Source: Candidatus Gracilibacteria bacterium (lineage in GTDB: Bacteria; Patescibacteriota; Gracilibacteria; BD1-5; UBA6164). From it: DNA of 64,000 nucleotides. This document shows positions 43,436-53,632 of this stretch, one piece after another. Both the position numbers and the translations under genes were made by a program. The notes under the pieces are model-generated. The model was not told where the DNA came from. It saw nothing but the letters and a program-made list of their open reading frames with translations, and ran no database searches. The stretch spans positions 17,822-81,821 of the forward strand of contig JAACSU010000007.1 in NCBI GenBank assembly GCA_010119145.1, written 5' to 3'. How positions within the stretch are numbered: the first letter of the stretch is position 1; every line of letters starts with the position of its first letter.

Positions 43436-44377
43436 ATGAAAACTGTTGTTACGTCTGCAATTATAGCTTCGCTCCTTGCAGCTTCCAGTATATCGAGTTA
43501 TGCAATATATGATCCAAGTAATCCAAACCCCTCTTCCACTTGAGAAAATGACATAATGATTATGTCAACTCAAATTGCTCCAATTTCGTATCAGGAATAC
43601 AATACTCAAGAATCTTTTGAAAGATCTGAGGGTCATATTTGTGAGAGCGCGAGCGACTGAGTAAATACATTTATGATGAAAGAAGGAAAAGTATTTGCTG
43701 GGACAAAGATTGGATATCCAGAAAATTTTACTCCAACATGGAAATGTAATAGTTATATTTCAGATGAAATAATTTCTTGGAGTCAAAGTGATAAAAACGA
43801 ATATAATACTCGTATTGACAGAGCAACTCCATCTGAAAAATGAAAAGTTGAATTTACAATTCAAAAAATTAACAAATTTTTAATGACGTATTCAACTTCT
43901 GGGAGAGATATAATGCTTGATAGAATACTAGAATTTATAGATACAAAAGTGTGAGATATTATTATGAATAATCCTCAAGATGTTGCTCTCCCTGATGATG
44001 TAACATCAATCTATACTATGCTACGATATTTACGATATGAATTAGTTCTTTCTAAATCAGATTCTCAAACACTTCCTAAAATTGGAAATGTTGCCCCTAT
44101 TACTTATACGTGTGAAGACGGTGAAACTACTTTTAACGTATACGCAGCTGATTATATCATAGATGATATGGCATTTAATGTTGAAATAGATGAAATACAC
44201 GTGAGTGATGGTGATTTTTTCCTTCCAAATTATGTTGCAACAAAAGTTGCATCAACAACTGGTGAAAAATATGTATGAAGAAATACAGAAACTAACGAAG
44301 CATATTCATTTGTACTACAATCTAACAAATTGACTGTTTACAAAGATAATATGAAGACTCATACTTGTTCAAAATAA
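43436..44377 (+). CDS. Secreted protein of unknown function
   Basis: A 313-residue protein with signal peptide TVVTSAIIASLLAASSISSY and probable cleavage after SYA. The mature part has two Cys pairs (HICESAS, TWKCNSY, YTCEDGE, HTCSK), predicted helical segments in the middle (TIQKINKFLMTYSTSGRDIM) and a beta-rich end. It has three in-frame TGA glycines. No family is recognised. A strong terminator follows. Confidence 0.65.
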
Positions 44378-44391
44378 TTTTGGTATTATGT

Positions 44392-44428
44392 AAAAAAAGA
44401 TTCTCACTTGAGTGAGAATCTTTTTTTT
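44392..44428 (+). terminator. Terminator after the secreted protein gene
   Basis: A perfect stem AAAGATTCTCAC/GTGAGAATCTTT with a TTGA loop is followed by seven Ts. Confidence 0.92.
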
Positions 44429-44485
44429 GTAGTATGGAGAAAAATATAGCGAGAAATATATGAGAAAATTAAATATTTGTACAGC

Positions 44486-45184
44486 ATGAAAAAAATTTAT
44501 AAAGACAAAATCCTGAATATTCCAGAAACAGATATGTTTGATAACACTTTTCTCTTTGAATATTTAGAGAATATTACTTCTTCTTCAGATAGAAAAATTA
44601 TTTATATATCTGAATTACTTGAAGCAAGAAAAAATGCTGATATTTTACAAAACATATCACAAAAGCCAGCGATGTACTCTGAGGTCTATTCTCCAAAAGA
44701 TGAACTTGAAATATTTACGAGTTTATTTGAGAAAGCACTGCGTGAAAATAAAAAAATTCACATCGTTTGAGTAACACTTGCAGAAGAAATCAAAATGCTC
44801 GAAGCGTATTATGAAAGTCTCTGATTTATGCGTGAGGATATAAATGCTTTTGATATAGATTTTTCTATTCCACTTGTTACGGTGAGCTGCATGATTGAAA
44901 ATCTCATATGGAAGGGAAGTGATTACAAGGCTCAAAGAAGTAAGATATTTTTTAATCCACCTATTAGAGAAACTGGTCATAACAAGGCTCTTTTTAAATG
45001 AATTACTCGAGGGGTTATAGCCGGAATTGAACTTTGAGATTTTACATTAGAAAAACAAGATTATATTTCTATGTGTGTAAAAGAAGAAAAAATACTAGCT
45101 CTTTTTATGGGAAAAGTGCTGAAATATAACTTAGAAGATGCAGGATTAGTAGGAAATATAAAGGAACTTAGAATTGTATACTAG
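44486..45184 (+). CDS. Hypothetical 232-residue cytoplasmic protein
   Basis: No signal or membrane helix is seen. Alternating strands and helices (KIIYISELLEARKNADIL, NKKIHIVGVTLAEEIKMLEA, HNKALFKGITRGVIAGIELG) suggest an alpha/beta domain. Four TGA glycines support the reading under code 25. The ATG at 44486 is preferred over an upstream TTG. Function unknown. Confidence 0.55.
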
Positions 45185-45247
45185 AAATTTGCCATTAAAA
45201 TAATTTAAGTATAATCTACTTTTATTTTATAGTTAAATTGATCCTAT

Positions 45248-45652
45248 ATGCTCAGTCCAGCATACCAAGCACAACAAAGTTTTATTGAAAAAGATAAAGA
45301 AAAACAATTAATTTTAGAACATTTTGATTCCCTCGTATATCAAAGATCTTATGATAGAGATACATATACTGAGCACTACAGCGAACTCCAAGAGAAGATT
45401 AATAAAAGGCATGATTTATGAAAAAATATTGATCTTCTCTCTCAACTTTGACATCAAAACTTTAAAATAGACGTATCTCTCAGGAAAGAATCTCCGAAAA
45501 AAATTTTAGAGTGTTTAGAAATTATTGAATTTGGAGATGAATTTTACTGTCTTATTAAAGGGAATAAAATTAAAAGACTTTTAGAATTCAGAGATTTCGA
45601 AAAAGTTTCATATTCAAATGCTTTAACTCGAATTCTAAGTGCGCTCAAATAA
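45248..45652 (+). CDS. Hypothetical 134-residue charged protein
   Basis: A helix-rich, Lys/Glu-rich protein (QAQQSFIEKDKEKQLILEHF) with a beta-like second half (ILECLEIIEFGDEFYCLIKG). Two TGA glycines are present. Its 3' end overlaps the reverse ybeY by 18 bases. Not recognised. Confidence 0.5.
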
Positions 45653-46078
45653 TTCTTCCCAAATAATATCCTCCCATTTTTTCATTTCTTCATACTCTGC
45701 GTCCTGTTCGTGATCAAAACCGATGATATGTAAAACGGAATGAATAACGAGTTTATAAAATTCTTTTTCTGTACCTAGTCAATATTCTATTCATTGAGAA
45801 ACTATTTTTTCTTCACAAAATATGAGTTCTCCTGCAATATCCTCATCTCTAAGCCCAGAAAAATCTTCATAATAATGAAAGCTGAGAACATCCGTAGCTT
45901 TATCAATATGTCTATACGTCTTGTTCAAATTTTGTATACCAGAACTGTCTAAAAATATTATATTGAGTAGTCAATTTTGATTTGTCAAAATATGCTTAGA
46001 AATACCCTCTACTATCTCGTCAAGAGTATTTTGAGAATATGAAAATTGTGGTTTTTCTATGATATGAAGCGAAAACAT
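45635..46078 (-). CDS. ybeY: Endoribonuclease YbeY
   Basis: The 147-residue metalloprotein processes 16S rRNA 3' ends and supports ribosome quality control. The zinc motif HSVLHIIGFDHEQD (HxxxHxxGxDH) is complete near residue 117, and LNKTYRHIDKATDVLSFHYY matches the NxxYR-x-(K)-x-TDVLSFP core. The ATG at 46078 lies 77 bases from the start of the divergent ncRNA. Confidence 0.93.
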
Positions 46079-46122
46079 GTAAAAAACTTGTAAGAAAGAT
46101 AATAAATTTGAGTATAAAAAAT

Positions 46123-46151
46123 TTGCTAATAAAGTCTAGCCGGAGTATAAT
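46123..46151 (+). promoter_or_regulatory. Promoter of the structured ncRNA
   Basis: TTGCTA at 46123-46128 and a perfect TATAAT at 46146-46151 are 17 bases apart, placing a start near 46158 with no protein start downstream before the terminator. Confidence 0.75.
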
Positions 46152-46157
46152 ACCAAT

Positions 46158-46387
46158 GATTTCTGTTCTATAGGAGGCAGGTCCAATAATTTTTTTCTTA
46201 CAACAAAAAATTTAACAGGAGGTGTTCTACACTAGCTGTCTAGGTGAGGGTTTACTCCTTCCGAAAGACTAAGGCTCTTCCGACAAAGTGTTTCACAAGA
46301 AATACAAAATCTTGGACTGACCATAGATACGGATACAAATTAAATATTATGTAAGAATCAGGCTTTCGAGTTTGATTTTTTTTTTTT
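46158..46387 (+). ncRNA. Independent ~230-nt structured RNA of unknown class
   Basis: A promoter (46123-46151) and a strong terminator bracket a stretch with no protein frame. The transcript folds into a long closing helix: CUAU(A)GG at 46168-46174 pairs CCAUAG at 46321-46326, and GGUCCAA at 46180-46186 pairs UUGGACU at 46312-46318. An outer helix (UGAUUUCU at 46157-46164 with AGAAUCA at 46354-46360) competes with the terminator stem. Inside are small hairpins, for example GUGU-UCU-ACAC at 46222-46232 and CUAG-CUGU-CUAG. A 12-base stretch resembles the P4 strand of RNase P RNA, but the other conserved RNase P blocks are missing. It could be 6S-like, a reduced RNase P, or new. Confidence 0.7.
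46356..46387 (+). terminator. Terminator of the ncRNA
   Basis: The nine-base-pair stem AATCAGGCT/AGTTTGATT with a TTCG tetraloop is followed by a twelve-base T-run. Confidence 0.9.
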
Positions 46388-46435
46388 GTAGGATATAATA
46401 TCCATAAGAGATTTAAGTAAAATTATAAAAAAAAT

Positions 46436-46672
46436 ATGACAGCAATTATTTCAGAAGAACAAGTGAAAAAACTCAGAGAGGCTCATGTTGCAGTACCAGA
46501 TGTGAATGAAACTTGCATATGATGTTCTGCGTGTGTTGCTATTGCACCAGATGTATTTGAGCTCAACGATGATGGACTGAGTGAAGTAGTATCAAGAGAG
46601 AACTATGAAGGTCTTGAAGTAGATGACGCTATTGCAGCGTGTCCTGTAGATGCTATTTCTTGGGTAGAATAA
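46436..46672 (+). CDS. Single-cluster ferredoxin
   Basis: A 78-residue electron carrier. Cys ligands are in ETCIGCSACVAIAPDVFELN (C-x2-C-x2-C) and the fourth in AACPVDAISWVE, the pattern of mono-cluster [4Fe-4S] ferredoxins. It starts 48 bases after the ncRNA terminator and has its own terminator. The second cluster of the 8Fe type is absent. Its partner is unknown; MsrA or the ferric-reductase-like protein might use such electrons. Confidence 0.92.
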
Positions 46673-46682
46673 TAATCGAAAT

Positions 46683-46715
46683 AAAAAAATCTTCTTTTTA
46701 AAAGAAGATTTTTTT
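46683..46715 (+). terminator. Terminator after ferredoxin
   Basis: The stem AAATCTTCTTTT/AAAAGAAGATTT is followed by a T-run. Confidence 0.88.
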
Positions 46716-46792
46716 ATTTACTCTTAAGCTTTGAGTATTCATACAGTCAGTTTATATACTCGTTAATAGTTATACTTAATATAAAATATACT

Positions 46793-47479
46793 ATGAAAAA
46801 TACTTATAAATATTACATTGCAGCTGCAATTGTCATAATATTGTGATTTTTGTGAGTGGTCGGTGCAAATTATATAAAGTATCAAAATGACTTGGAGAGC
46901 AAAGAATCAAATTTATCGAATACTCAGAATATTTGAGAAGCATATTTTGCAGGATGATGTTTTTGGTGTGTAGAATCAGGTTTTGAAAAATATAAAGATG
47001 AATGAGTCATTGATGTGGTGAGTTGATATGCAGGTGGAAATACAGTCAATCCCACATACAAAGAAGTTTGAACTTGAAATACAGGTCATCGAGAAGCTGT
47101 AAAAGTACTATATGATACATCTAAAATAAGCTATGAAGATTTATTGAAGATATTTTGGAGACTTGTAAATCCAACTGATAATGATGGGCAGTATGTTGAT
47201 CGAGGATTTCCCTATACCACTGCTATATTTTATCAAACGAGTGAAGAAAAAGAGGCTGCTGAAGCATCAAAAAATCAACTCTCGTCATCTTGAAGATACG
47301 ATTTAGAACTCGTTACTCCAATAATACCGTATTCAAATTTCTACGATGCGGAGGACTATCATCAAGATTTTTATATAAAGAGTCCACTTAGATATAATAC
47401 TTACACAAACGCTTCTGGAAGAAAAGAGTATCTCAGTTCCATATGGTGAGATGATGTGCACTATGATATTGTAAAGTAA
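46793..47479 (+). CDS. msrA: Peptide methionine-S-sulfoxide reductase with membrane anchor
   Basis: The 228-residue protein repairs methionine S-sulfoxide. A signal anchor or signal peptide ([20 protein letters not shown]) is followed by the MsrA core: [20 protein letters not shown] with the catalytic Cys near residue 56, [32 protein letters not shown] and [14 protein letters not shown] membrane-bound MsrA would repair exported proteins. Its end lacks the MsrB domain seen in some fusions. The DUF1624-like gene begins seven bases later. Confidence 0.93.
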
Positions 47480-47485
47480 ATTTTT

Positions 47486-48217
47486 ATGCGTTTAGAGAGA
47501 CTTGATATACTTAGATGAGTTGCTATAGTTATGATGGTTATCTTTCATATTCAATACAGCTTACAAAATTTATTTGGAGTAGATATTACTTTTATTCCAG
47601 ATTTTTTTTGGTTTTATTTTGGTAAAATATCAGCATTACTATTTATTTCTATTGCCTGAATATCTTACTTTTTAGCTGAACGAAAGTATTGAGATGCAAT
47701 ATATAAAAAGTATTTCAAATATAGCTGAATATTGGCATTTTTTGCATTACTCATAAGTATTTGAACCTACTTTTTTATGCCAAGTCAGTTTATAGTTTTT
47801 TGAATACTACATTTTTTTGCACTGAGTTTTTTGATTCTTCCATATATTACAAAGCTTAAATGATGGACTTTTCCACTCGCAATAATCATTATTATTTATG
47901 GAGTATTTTTTATAAAAGTAGTAGATTCTCAATTTCTATTTCCTTTAGGATTTATGTATCCATGATTTAAATCAGCCGATTATTATCCATTTTTCCCATA
48001 TTTCTGAGTAATGTTACTCTGATATTCTGGAGCTTTATTTCCTATGAAATATAACTATCTAGAAAAAATTTTAAAAAAGAAAAGTCCAAATTCAAAATTT
48101 GAATCTGGACTTATTTGGTCAGGGAAACATGCACTTATTATATATATCGTTCACCAACCAATTATATATATATTCATAGCAACAGTAAGTATGGTATTTC
48201 TGAAGTTTACGTTTTAG
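47486..48217 (+). CDS. DUF1624/HGSNAT-like membrane protein
   Basis: A 243-residue membrane protein with about seven helices. The start LERLDILRGVAIVMMVIFHI is characteristic of the DUF1624 / heparan-alpha-glucosaminide acetyltransferase-like family, with the conserved Arg-Gly and Phe-His in the first helix. ALIIYIVHQPIIYIFIATVS near the end includes the second His motif. Acyl transfer to exported glycans is a family-based inference. The stop overlaps the reverse DUF2254 gene by 11 bases. Confidence 0.8.
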
Positions 48218-49508
48218 CTCAGACGTCATAATACAGAAATTCATTTGAAAATTTACTAAGTACCTTTTTTGTAGCTCGAAGATGTGCTTTAATTTCAGAA
48301 TCAAAATCATCAATTATATCTAGCTTAGAGAGCTGTTCCAGATTTTCTGACATCTCTTTCAGTACAAATGGGCTCTCTTTAGCGTAGTGTCGTATTTGTG
48401 TGAGAGAGAGTTCAATAAGTTCTCAATAGGTAAGTTCTTGAAATATGATTCGCGGATTTTTCTTGTCATCCCAATGCACAATATTTGGCATTTTATATGT
48501 TGAAAGTTCTCATAGAAATGAAAATATTCGAGAGAGACTTGAGAGAGCTGTAAATGGATCATTTATTCCAGGACTCAGTGCTCGCACAGCAATTTCGACA
48601 AGTTGTTGGAGTGAAAACTTGATATCTCATAAAGGACTCCTCGTTTTAGAAATACTTATACAATTTGTCAGGGCTTGAAGTATATCTGGGTCCAACATTT
48701 TTTTCGCTGATATTTGAATGAGTGAACTTCAAAGAATACTAAAATCACCCGAGATTTTAAGGACTCGTAATAATATATCTTCATCACTGGCTATGCTCAT
48801 GAGTTTCTCACGATCTATATGAGTAATATATCCTCAGGTTATAGCTACTATTTCACTTATATGTTTATACTTCGTTAGACTGATTTCAAAGCGCCCAAGT
48901 TCTATGTTTTCATCCATGGATGCTTCTTTAGAATCTTTTTTATTTTCCAACTTTTTAAGATTGAGAGAGAGCTCTTCATATATTTCTTTGAGTAAGGTAT
49001 CTGCCTGAATCGACAGTGCAACATGGTGTATATAAAAAATAAGCAGAATAATATTTGCAAGCGCAGATATGAGAGCAACAAATATAGAAATATCTGGAAA
49101 AAAATCTATATAATTTTCACTTCTGATAATTCTGAGTGTGAGGAGGCAATAGGTAAAAGTAGCGAGATATGAGCCAAGTACAATTTGATTGAGTCTATTA
49201 CTCATAAAGTTTTTAAGAATTCTGGACCCAAATTGACCTGAAGCAAGTGTAAGAGCTACGAGTGTTATTGAAAAAACAAGCCCAGCAAGAGATATCATTG
49301 AACTTGAAATAGTAGAAAGTATTTGCCTATAAGAATCAACGGATCATTCTAAAAAACTGAGATAGGGAATATTGATTCATAGTCCAGAACTTGAATCTAG
49401 GTACACTGTTAAAAAAGAAAGGACTCATCACGCAAATATGATAAGTATTGGAAGAAACCAAAAACTGGTAAAAAGAAATGCCTTAAGTTCTAATATTTTA
49501 GCTTTCAT
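48207..49508 (-). CDS. DUF2254 family membrane protein
   Basis: A 433-residue protein with four helices in its first half (FWFLPILIIFAGGVLSFLTV, SMISLAGLVFSITLVALTLA, YLATFTYCLLTLRII, ISIFVALISALANIILLIFY) and a long cytoplasmic part. LASGQFGSRILKNFMSNRLN and ALSPGINDPFTALSSLSRI match DUF2254, a family with no known function. The gene has many TGA glycines, including in the first helix. Confidence 0.82.
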
Positions 49509-49634
49509 AATTTTTTTTAAAAATATTTACTTTCTATAATATGTGATAATCACATAATTAAAAACTTTTATATGTTCTAATAATTACTATAATAGATTAA
49601 TAAATAAGTAATTTATATTTTTATTTTTATTTTC

Positions 49635-51143
49635 ATGAATCAAAAATTTTGATTTACATTGGTAGAACTTATAGTTGTAATAACTATTATATGAATCCTT
49701 TCTACGGTATGATTTGTATCGTATTCAAACTATCTCACTTGAGCGAGAGACTCAAATAGGATTTCACAGGTCGTAAAAATTTCTGATTCACTACAAGTTT
49801 ATTCAACAAATAAAAATCTCCCGATTCCTGATGATAGTGTGAATGTATTACTATCTTGAAGTGTTATTTGATATCAGTGATACCTTTGATCTGATGCCCT
49901 TGAAACTATAGATTATACAAATGGAGGAAAAGACCCAAAGGATGATTTATTTTTTACTTACTACGTTGATACATCTCGAAGAGGATTTCAATTATTAAGT
50001 TATTTTGAAGAAAATAGCAATCTCTCATCAAGTGTACAAAATATTACAAATGCTGTAGATTATTCCGATAGATTCTTGAAGTTATACTGAAAAAAACTTT
50101 GAATCGTAACTCAATGAGAATCAAATATTCCAATTCAGGAAATTAGTTCATTAGGATGACAATTAGATTTAGCTACGAGTACTATCAATTATACTCTCAA
50201 TTTTTGAAATAACGACGTTTTCACTGCCAGCTGATATACGCTGTATGCTCTCACAAATGCTCGACTTTGAACTGACACTCCTGCTTGTGATGTTTGATTT
50301 ATTGGTGTGCCAGGAAATAAGGAATTTAACACATCGTGATTTTGTGTCGCTCAGTTTGAAATGAGTTATGCTGATGCTGATACTCCCAACTCTGTAAAAT
50401 CAAATTCAGGTTCTAACTCCGTAGCATATATACCTTGAAAAAAACTCGTATCAAAGTCTTGAAAATATCCGATAGCTGATATTAGTCAAGAGAGCGCTAT
50501 ACGAGCATGTAAAACACTTTGAACATGATATCATCTCATAAATGATAATGAATGGATGACTATTGCTAGAAATATAGAATCTGTGTGAACCAATTGGTCC
50601 AGCTGAAAAGTAGGTCAATGATTTATTTACAATGGAGTCTCAGATGATCTGACGACTTGATGTGGTATAACAGGGTGAGTCACTGAACCACGAGTCAGAG
50701 GGACAAGGACAGGTAAGATTGCAAATGAACTCTGTAATTCTCGTAAATCACATAGCTTATCTAATGGAAAAACTGTATGGGATATGGCTTGAAACCTATG
50801 GGAAGAAGTAAACAAGGATTCAAGTGTTGAAGGAACTAATTTTAATTTGTGACAAACTGTAATGGCTGGTACATCACCTTCAACAAGTTTTGATACAGAT
50901 GGAATATATGATACTGCAGATATGAAAAAGTATGGATCAGCGTTTCTCTATGGAACTGCAAATGGTATGTGAACCGTATACAGGTGAGACTGAATAGCAT
51001 GAAACAGATTTATGAGATGAGCAACGGCTTCCGATAGGACTTTTACTTGAATATATTCAATAGACTTTGATAGATATACAGCCCTTGATTCCTATAATGA
51101 TTCTCAAGGATTTGTATGATTTAGATGTGCCCAATATAAATAA
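49635..51143 (+). CDS. Prepilin N-terminus fused to a formylglycine-generating-enzyme-like domain
   Basis: A 502-residue protein. FGFTLVELIVVITIIGILST at residues 5-24 is a type IV prepilin leader: Gly-Phe cut site and conserved Glu5. About 200 residues of beta-rich pilin-like sequence follow. From about residue 215 the protein matches FGE-sulfatase/SUMF1-like modules: FCVAQFEMSYADADTPNSV, SAIRACKTLGTGYHLINDNE, WMTIARNIES, VWDMAGNLWEEV and QGFVGFRCAQYK. Such lectin-like FGE modules occur on surface filaments (also in diversity-generating retroelement targets). The fusion suggests a pilus-displayed binding module rather than an enzyme: no paired active-site Cys was seen. A terminator follows. 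Confidence 0.8.
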
Positions 51144-51153
51144 AGTAAAAAAG

Positions 51154-51186
51154 AAAAAAGACTCCTGAGTGAGAGTCTTTTTTTTA
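51154..51186 (+). terminator. Terminator after the pilin-FGE gene
   Basis: The stem AAAAGACTC/GAGTCTTTT with a short loop is followed by a T-run. Confidence 0.85.
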
Positions 51187-51203
51187 TATATTTATTTATA
51201 GAA

Positions 51204-51605
51204 CTACTCAGCTCATAAGTTAGCTTCCATTCTACGCATTATTTCTTTATTAATAGAGTTATCATCGTGTTCTATCATAGAAAAAAGCGTATCTTGATTG
51301 AGTACTATTGTATTTACTGGACTTTTTGAGATGATAGTAGCACTTCTCTCTTCTTCATTGAGCAGTGCTATTTCTCAAAATATATCTCCCGCAGAGAGGT
51401 GAGCACTCATTTCTCAATGAATAAATACTTCTACTTCTCCTGATTCTATAATATACCCATTTCCATCTGGTATATCTCATTGTTCCATAATTATTTCTCA
51501 GGCAGCAAATGATGTACGTTCTGAATTATTAATTATTTCTTGAACTACTTCGTCAGTGATGCCATCAAATATTTTCAATTTTTTTGTATTTTTAAATAAG
51601 TCCAT
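51204..51605 (-). CDS. Cyclic nucleotide-binding (CNB) domain protein
   Basis: The 133-residue protein is a lone CNB domain: KLKIFDGITDEVVQEIINNS, AGEIIMEQGDIPDGNGYIIE, SGEVEVF, AGDIFGEIALLNEEERSATI (phosphate-binding cassette with the Glu-Ile-Ala-Leu-Leu core and an Arg) and VLNQDTLFSMI. There is no DNA-binding domain, so it may act on a partner or as a regulatory subunit. It is divergent from the ATP synthase locus. Confidence 0.85.
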
Positions 51606-51676
51606 TGTGTGTGTTTTTGAGATAGGAAAATAAACATTAGTTCTAGCATACTACATAATCTTAAATCGTTCAAATT

Positions 51677-51705
51677 TTGCATCTCTTTTTTTTATATGCT
51701 AAAAT
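51677..51705 (+). promoter_or_regulatory. Probable promoter of the first F0 module
   Basis: TTGCAT at 51677-51682 and TAAAAT at 51700-51705 are 17 bases apart, giving a leader of about 75 bases before the first ATG. Confidence 0.5.
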
Positions 51706-51787
51706 AAATAACATATATATAAATAATATTATTTACTTGAGCCAAGTATTATTACATCAGGTTTTACTGTTTCTTCTCTCACCGAGT

Positions 51788-52582
51788 ATGATATGAGTGT
51801 ATACAACTTTTATTTTACTGATAATTATTTGTTTCGTATTATCATATTCTCCACAATCTAAAATAAGTATTACTCTAGAACTTATTTTTGAAAAAGGCTA
51901 TATTTTTTTTGAGGAAATCGTAGGAAAAGAGTCTAAAAAAATACTTCCTTATATTGTAAGCTTGTTTTTTTTGCTGCTTATTATCAATCTTTTAGGAGTA
52001 GTGTCAGATTTTATAGCTCCTATTTTAGGATTTTCCCCTGAGTGAGAATTTGTTCTCAGTCAATATTTTCAGACTCCAAGTGCTGACTTGAGTTTTAATC
52101 TCGCAGTTGCACTGGTGAGTATGATTCTTTTATTATGAGTTCAGTTTTCACATTTTGGTTTCAAAAAAGCTATATATAGTTATGTGCCTATATTTGGGAA
52201 ATGATACCTATCTTATACAGCTGGCAAAAAAAATGCAAAAATGTATCTTATATTCTATCCACTTGTAAAATTCTTTGATATTGTATTATCACTTTTTCTT
52301 TCTTTTTTAGATATCGTTGGTCTCTTTGCAAAAGTAGTATCACTTTCATTTCGTCTCTTTGGAAATATAGCTTCTGGATGAGTATTACTGATACTCCTAT
52401 TTTGAGCGCTCAATGATTTCACTCAAAAAATAAGTACATTTATGGGAGGAATAAATTTTCCTGTCATTTTTCCCCTGATTCTCTACGCACAAAGTACATT
52501 GGTAGCTTGTATACAAGCAATGGTGTTTGCACTATTGGTAGCTATATTTATACGAGTAAGTCAGTTAGAGGCAAGTCAGTAA
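51788..52582 (+). CDS. atpB: F-type ATP synthase subunit a, first copy
   Basis: A 264-residue membrane protein of the F0 stator. The helix-rich sequence includes LSFRLFGNIASGGVLLILLF with the essential Arg, the conserved Asn in the same helix, and the C-terminal YAQSTLVACIQAMVFALLVA with the Gln facing the ring. Its N-terminus is short compared with the second copy (53841), which has about 45 extra polar residues. The start is the first ATG; a TTG 51 bases upstream would add 17 residues. It is followed by the double-hairpin c gene and then b, so the three form a complete F0 set. Confidence 0.9.
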
Positions 52583-52639
52583 TTTTGTGCTCAATAAAGA
52601 GATATGTTACTCTATTATTATAGTTATTAAAATAAAAAT

Positions 52640-53083
52640 ATGGATATTTCAGCTATGTCAATGTGAGCAGCACTTGCTGTTTGACTATCTGGTCTCGGAG
52701 TTGCACTGGGGGAAGCAGCACTCGCACGAACTTCACTTGAAATGATGGGGAAGTCACCGAGACTCTCTGGAACGATGATGATTTTTACAGTACTTGGTAT
52801 CGCGCTCGTAGAAACTGCAGTTATCTATGGTCTCGTTGTAGCATTTTCAATTATTGGATCAACAGCCTGAGATGCAAATCTTATTGGTGCTGGACTCGTA
52901 ATTGGTCTTACTGGTTTTGGAGCTGGTCTTTGAGAGGGGATGCTTCTAGCAAAAGCTCTTGAAGCAGTAAATAGAAATCCTGAAAATAAAAATCAGATAC
53001 TTCAATATATGGTATTATTTGCAGCATTGGTAGAAACTTCTGCTATTTACGGACTCACAGTTGCACTTAAACTTATAGGATAA
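52640..53083 (+). CDS. atpE: F-type ATP synthase subunit c, double hairpin, Na+-type pattern
   Basis: A 147-residue protein made of two fused c hairpins (four helices). Each hairpin keeps the polar loop (GKSPRLSG; NRNPENKN) and an ion-carrying Glu: E58 in LGIALVETAVIYG and E132 in FAALVETSAIYG. At the position of Ilyobacter Gln32 there is Glu (E25 in VALGEAALA; E99 in GLGEGML), next to the carrier comes Thr (T59, T133), and Tyr lies at +5 (Y63, Y137). This is the residue pattern of Na+-binding rotor rings, present in both halves. The duplicated carriers distinguish it from V-type rotors that lost one site. It is likely encoded with the first a and b. Confidence 0.9.
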
Positions 53084-53096
53084 ATATACATTTCAA

Positions 53097-53570
53097 ATGC
53101 CAGATATAGATATCTACATCGTCCTTGCTCAGATAATAAATTTTGGGATACTTCTTGCAGTATTTCATTATTTTATTGGGAAAAAACTTACACAAAATAT
53201 TGAGCAAAGAAAAATACAGCTTGAAAAACTCAGAACAGCAGAGGAACACTATGAGCAAAAAATGTCACTTGCGAGACAACATAAACAAGAACTACTTGAT
53301 GGAGCGAGAAAAACGACTGCAGAACTTATGCGTGAATCAGAGATAATAGTAGACCAAAAAGCTAAAAATATCATCTCTATCGCACATAAACAAGCACTCA
53401 GTATTTTAGAGTGATGAAAACGCGAAGTAGAAAAAGAGCGAAGGAGTATGCTCGTGCAAATGAAATCTCATATTCTCGATGTATCTCTGAAACTCAATGA
53501 AAAGATGTTTGGAAAAAATGAGGCCAACAGAGAATATATCTCTGAAGAAATTAAAAAAATGAATACTTAA
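53097..53570 (+). CDS. atpF: F-type ATP synthase subunit b, first copy
   Basis: A 157-residue stator subunit: one N-terminal helix (IVLAQIINFGILLAVFHYFI) and a long Lys/Glu/Gln-rich coiled coil (KIQLEKLRTAEEHYEQKMSL). The end (SEEIKKMNT) is short. The second b (55034) shares the architecture but little sequence, so they are not a recent duplication. Thirteen bases separate it from the double-hairpin c gene. Confidence 0.9.
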
Positions 53571-53597
53571 AATTAGACATTATATATTCTTATATAC

Positions 53598-53632
53598 AAT
53601 AGACTTAAAATTATTTTTTGAGTCTATTTTTT
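53598..53632 (+). terminator. Terminator-like hairpin between the two F0 modules
   Basis: The stem AATAGACT/AGTCTATT with a 15-base AT loop is followed by a T-run that runs straight into the ATG of the next small gene. It could separate the two modules into distinct transcripts or attenuate read-through. Confidence 0.65.

Noticed and set aside
46158..46387. Structured region as a riboswitch for the ferredoxin gene
   Set aside because: A full promoter and a strong terminator bracket it, and the long closing helix fits a stand-alone RNA better; a regulatory role is not excluded.
46158..46387. RNase P RNA, SRP RNA or tmRNA
   Set aside because: Only a short P4-like match is seen; the remaining conserved RNase P blocks, the SRP GGAA tetraloop region and tmRNA tRNA-like ends are not found, so no class is assigned.
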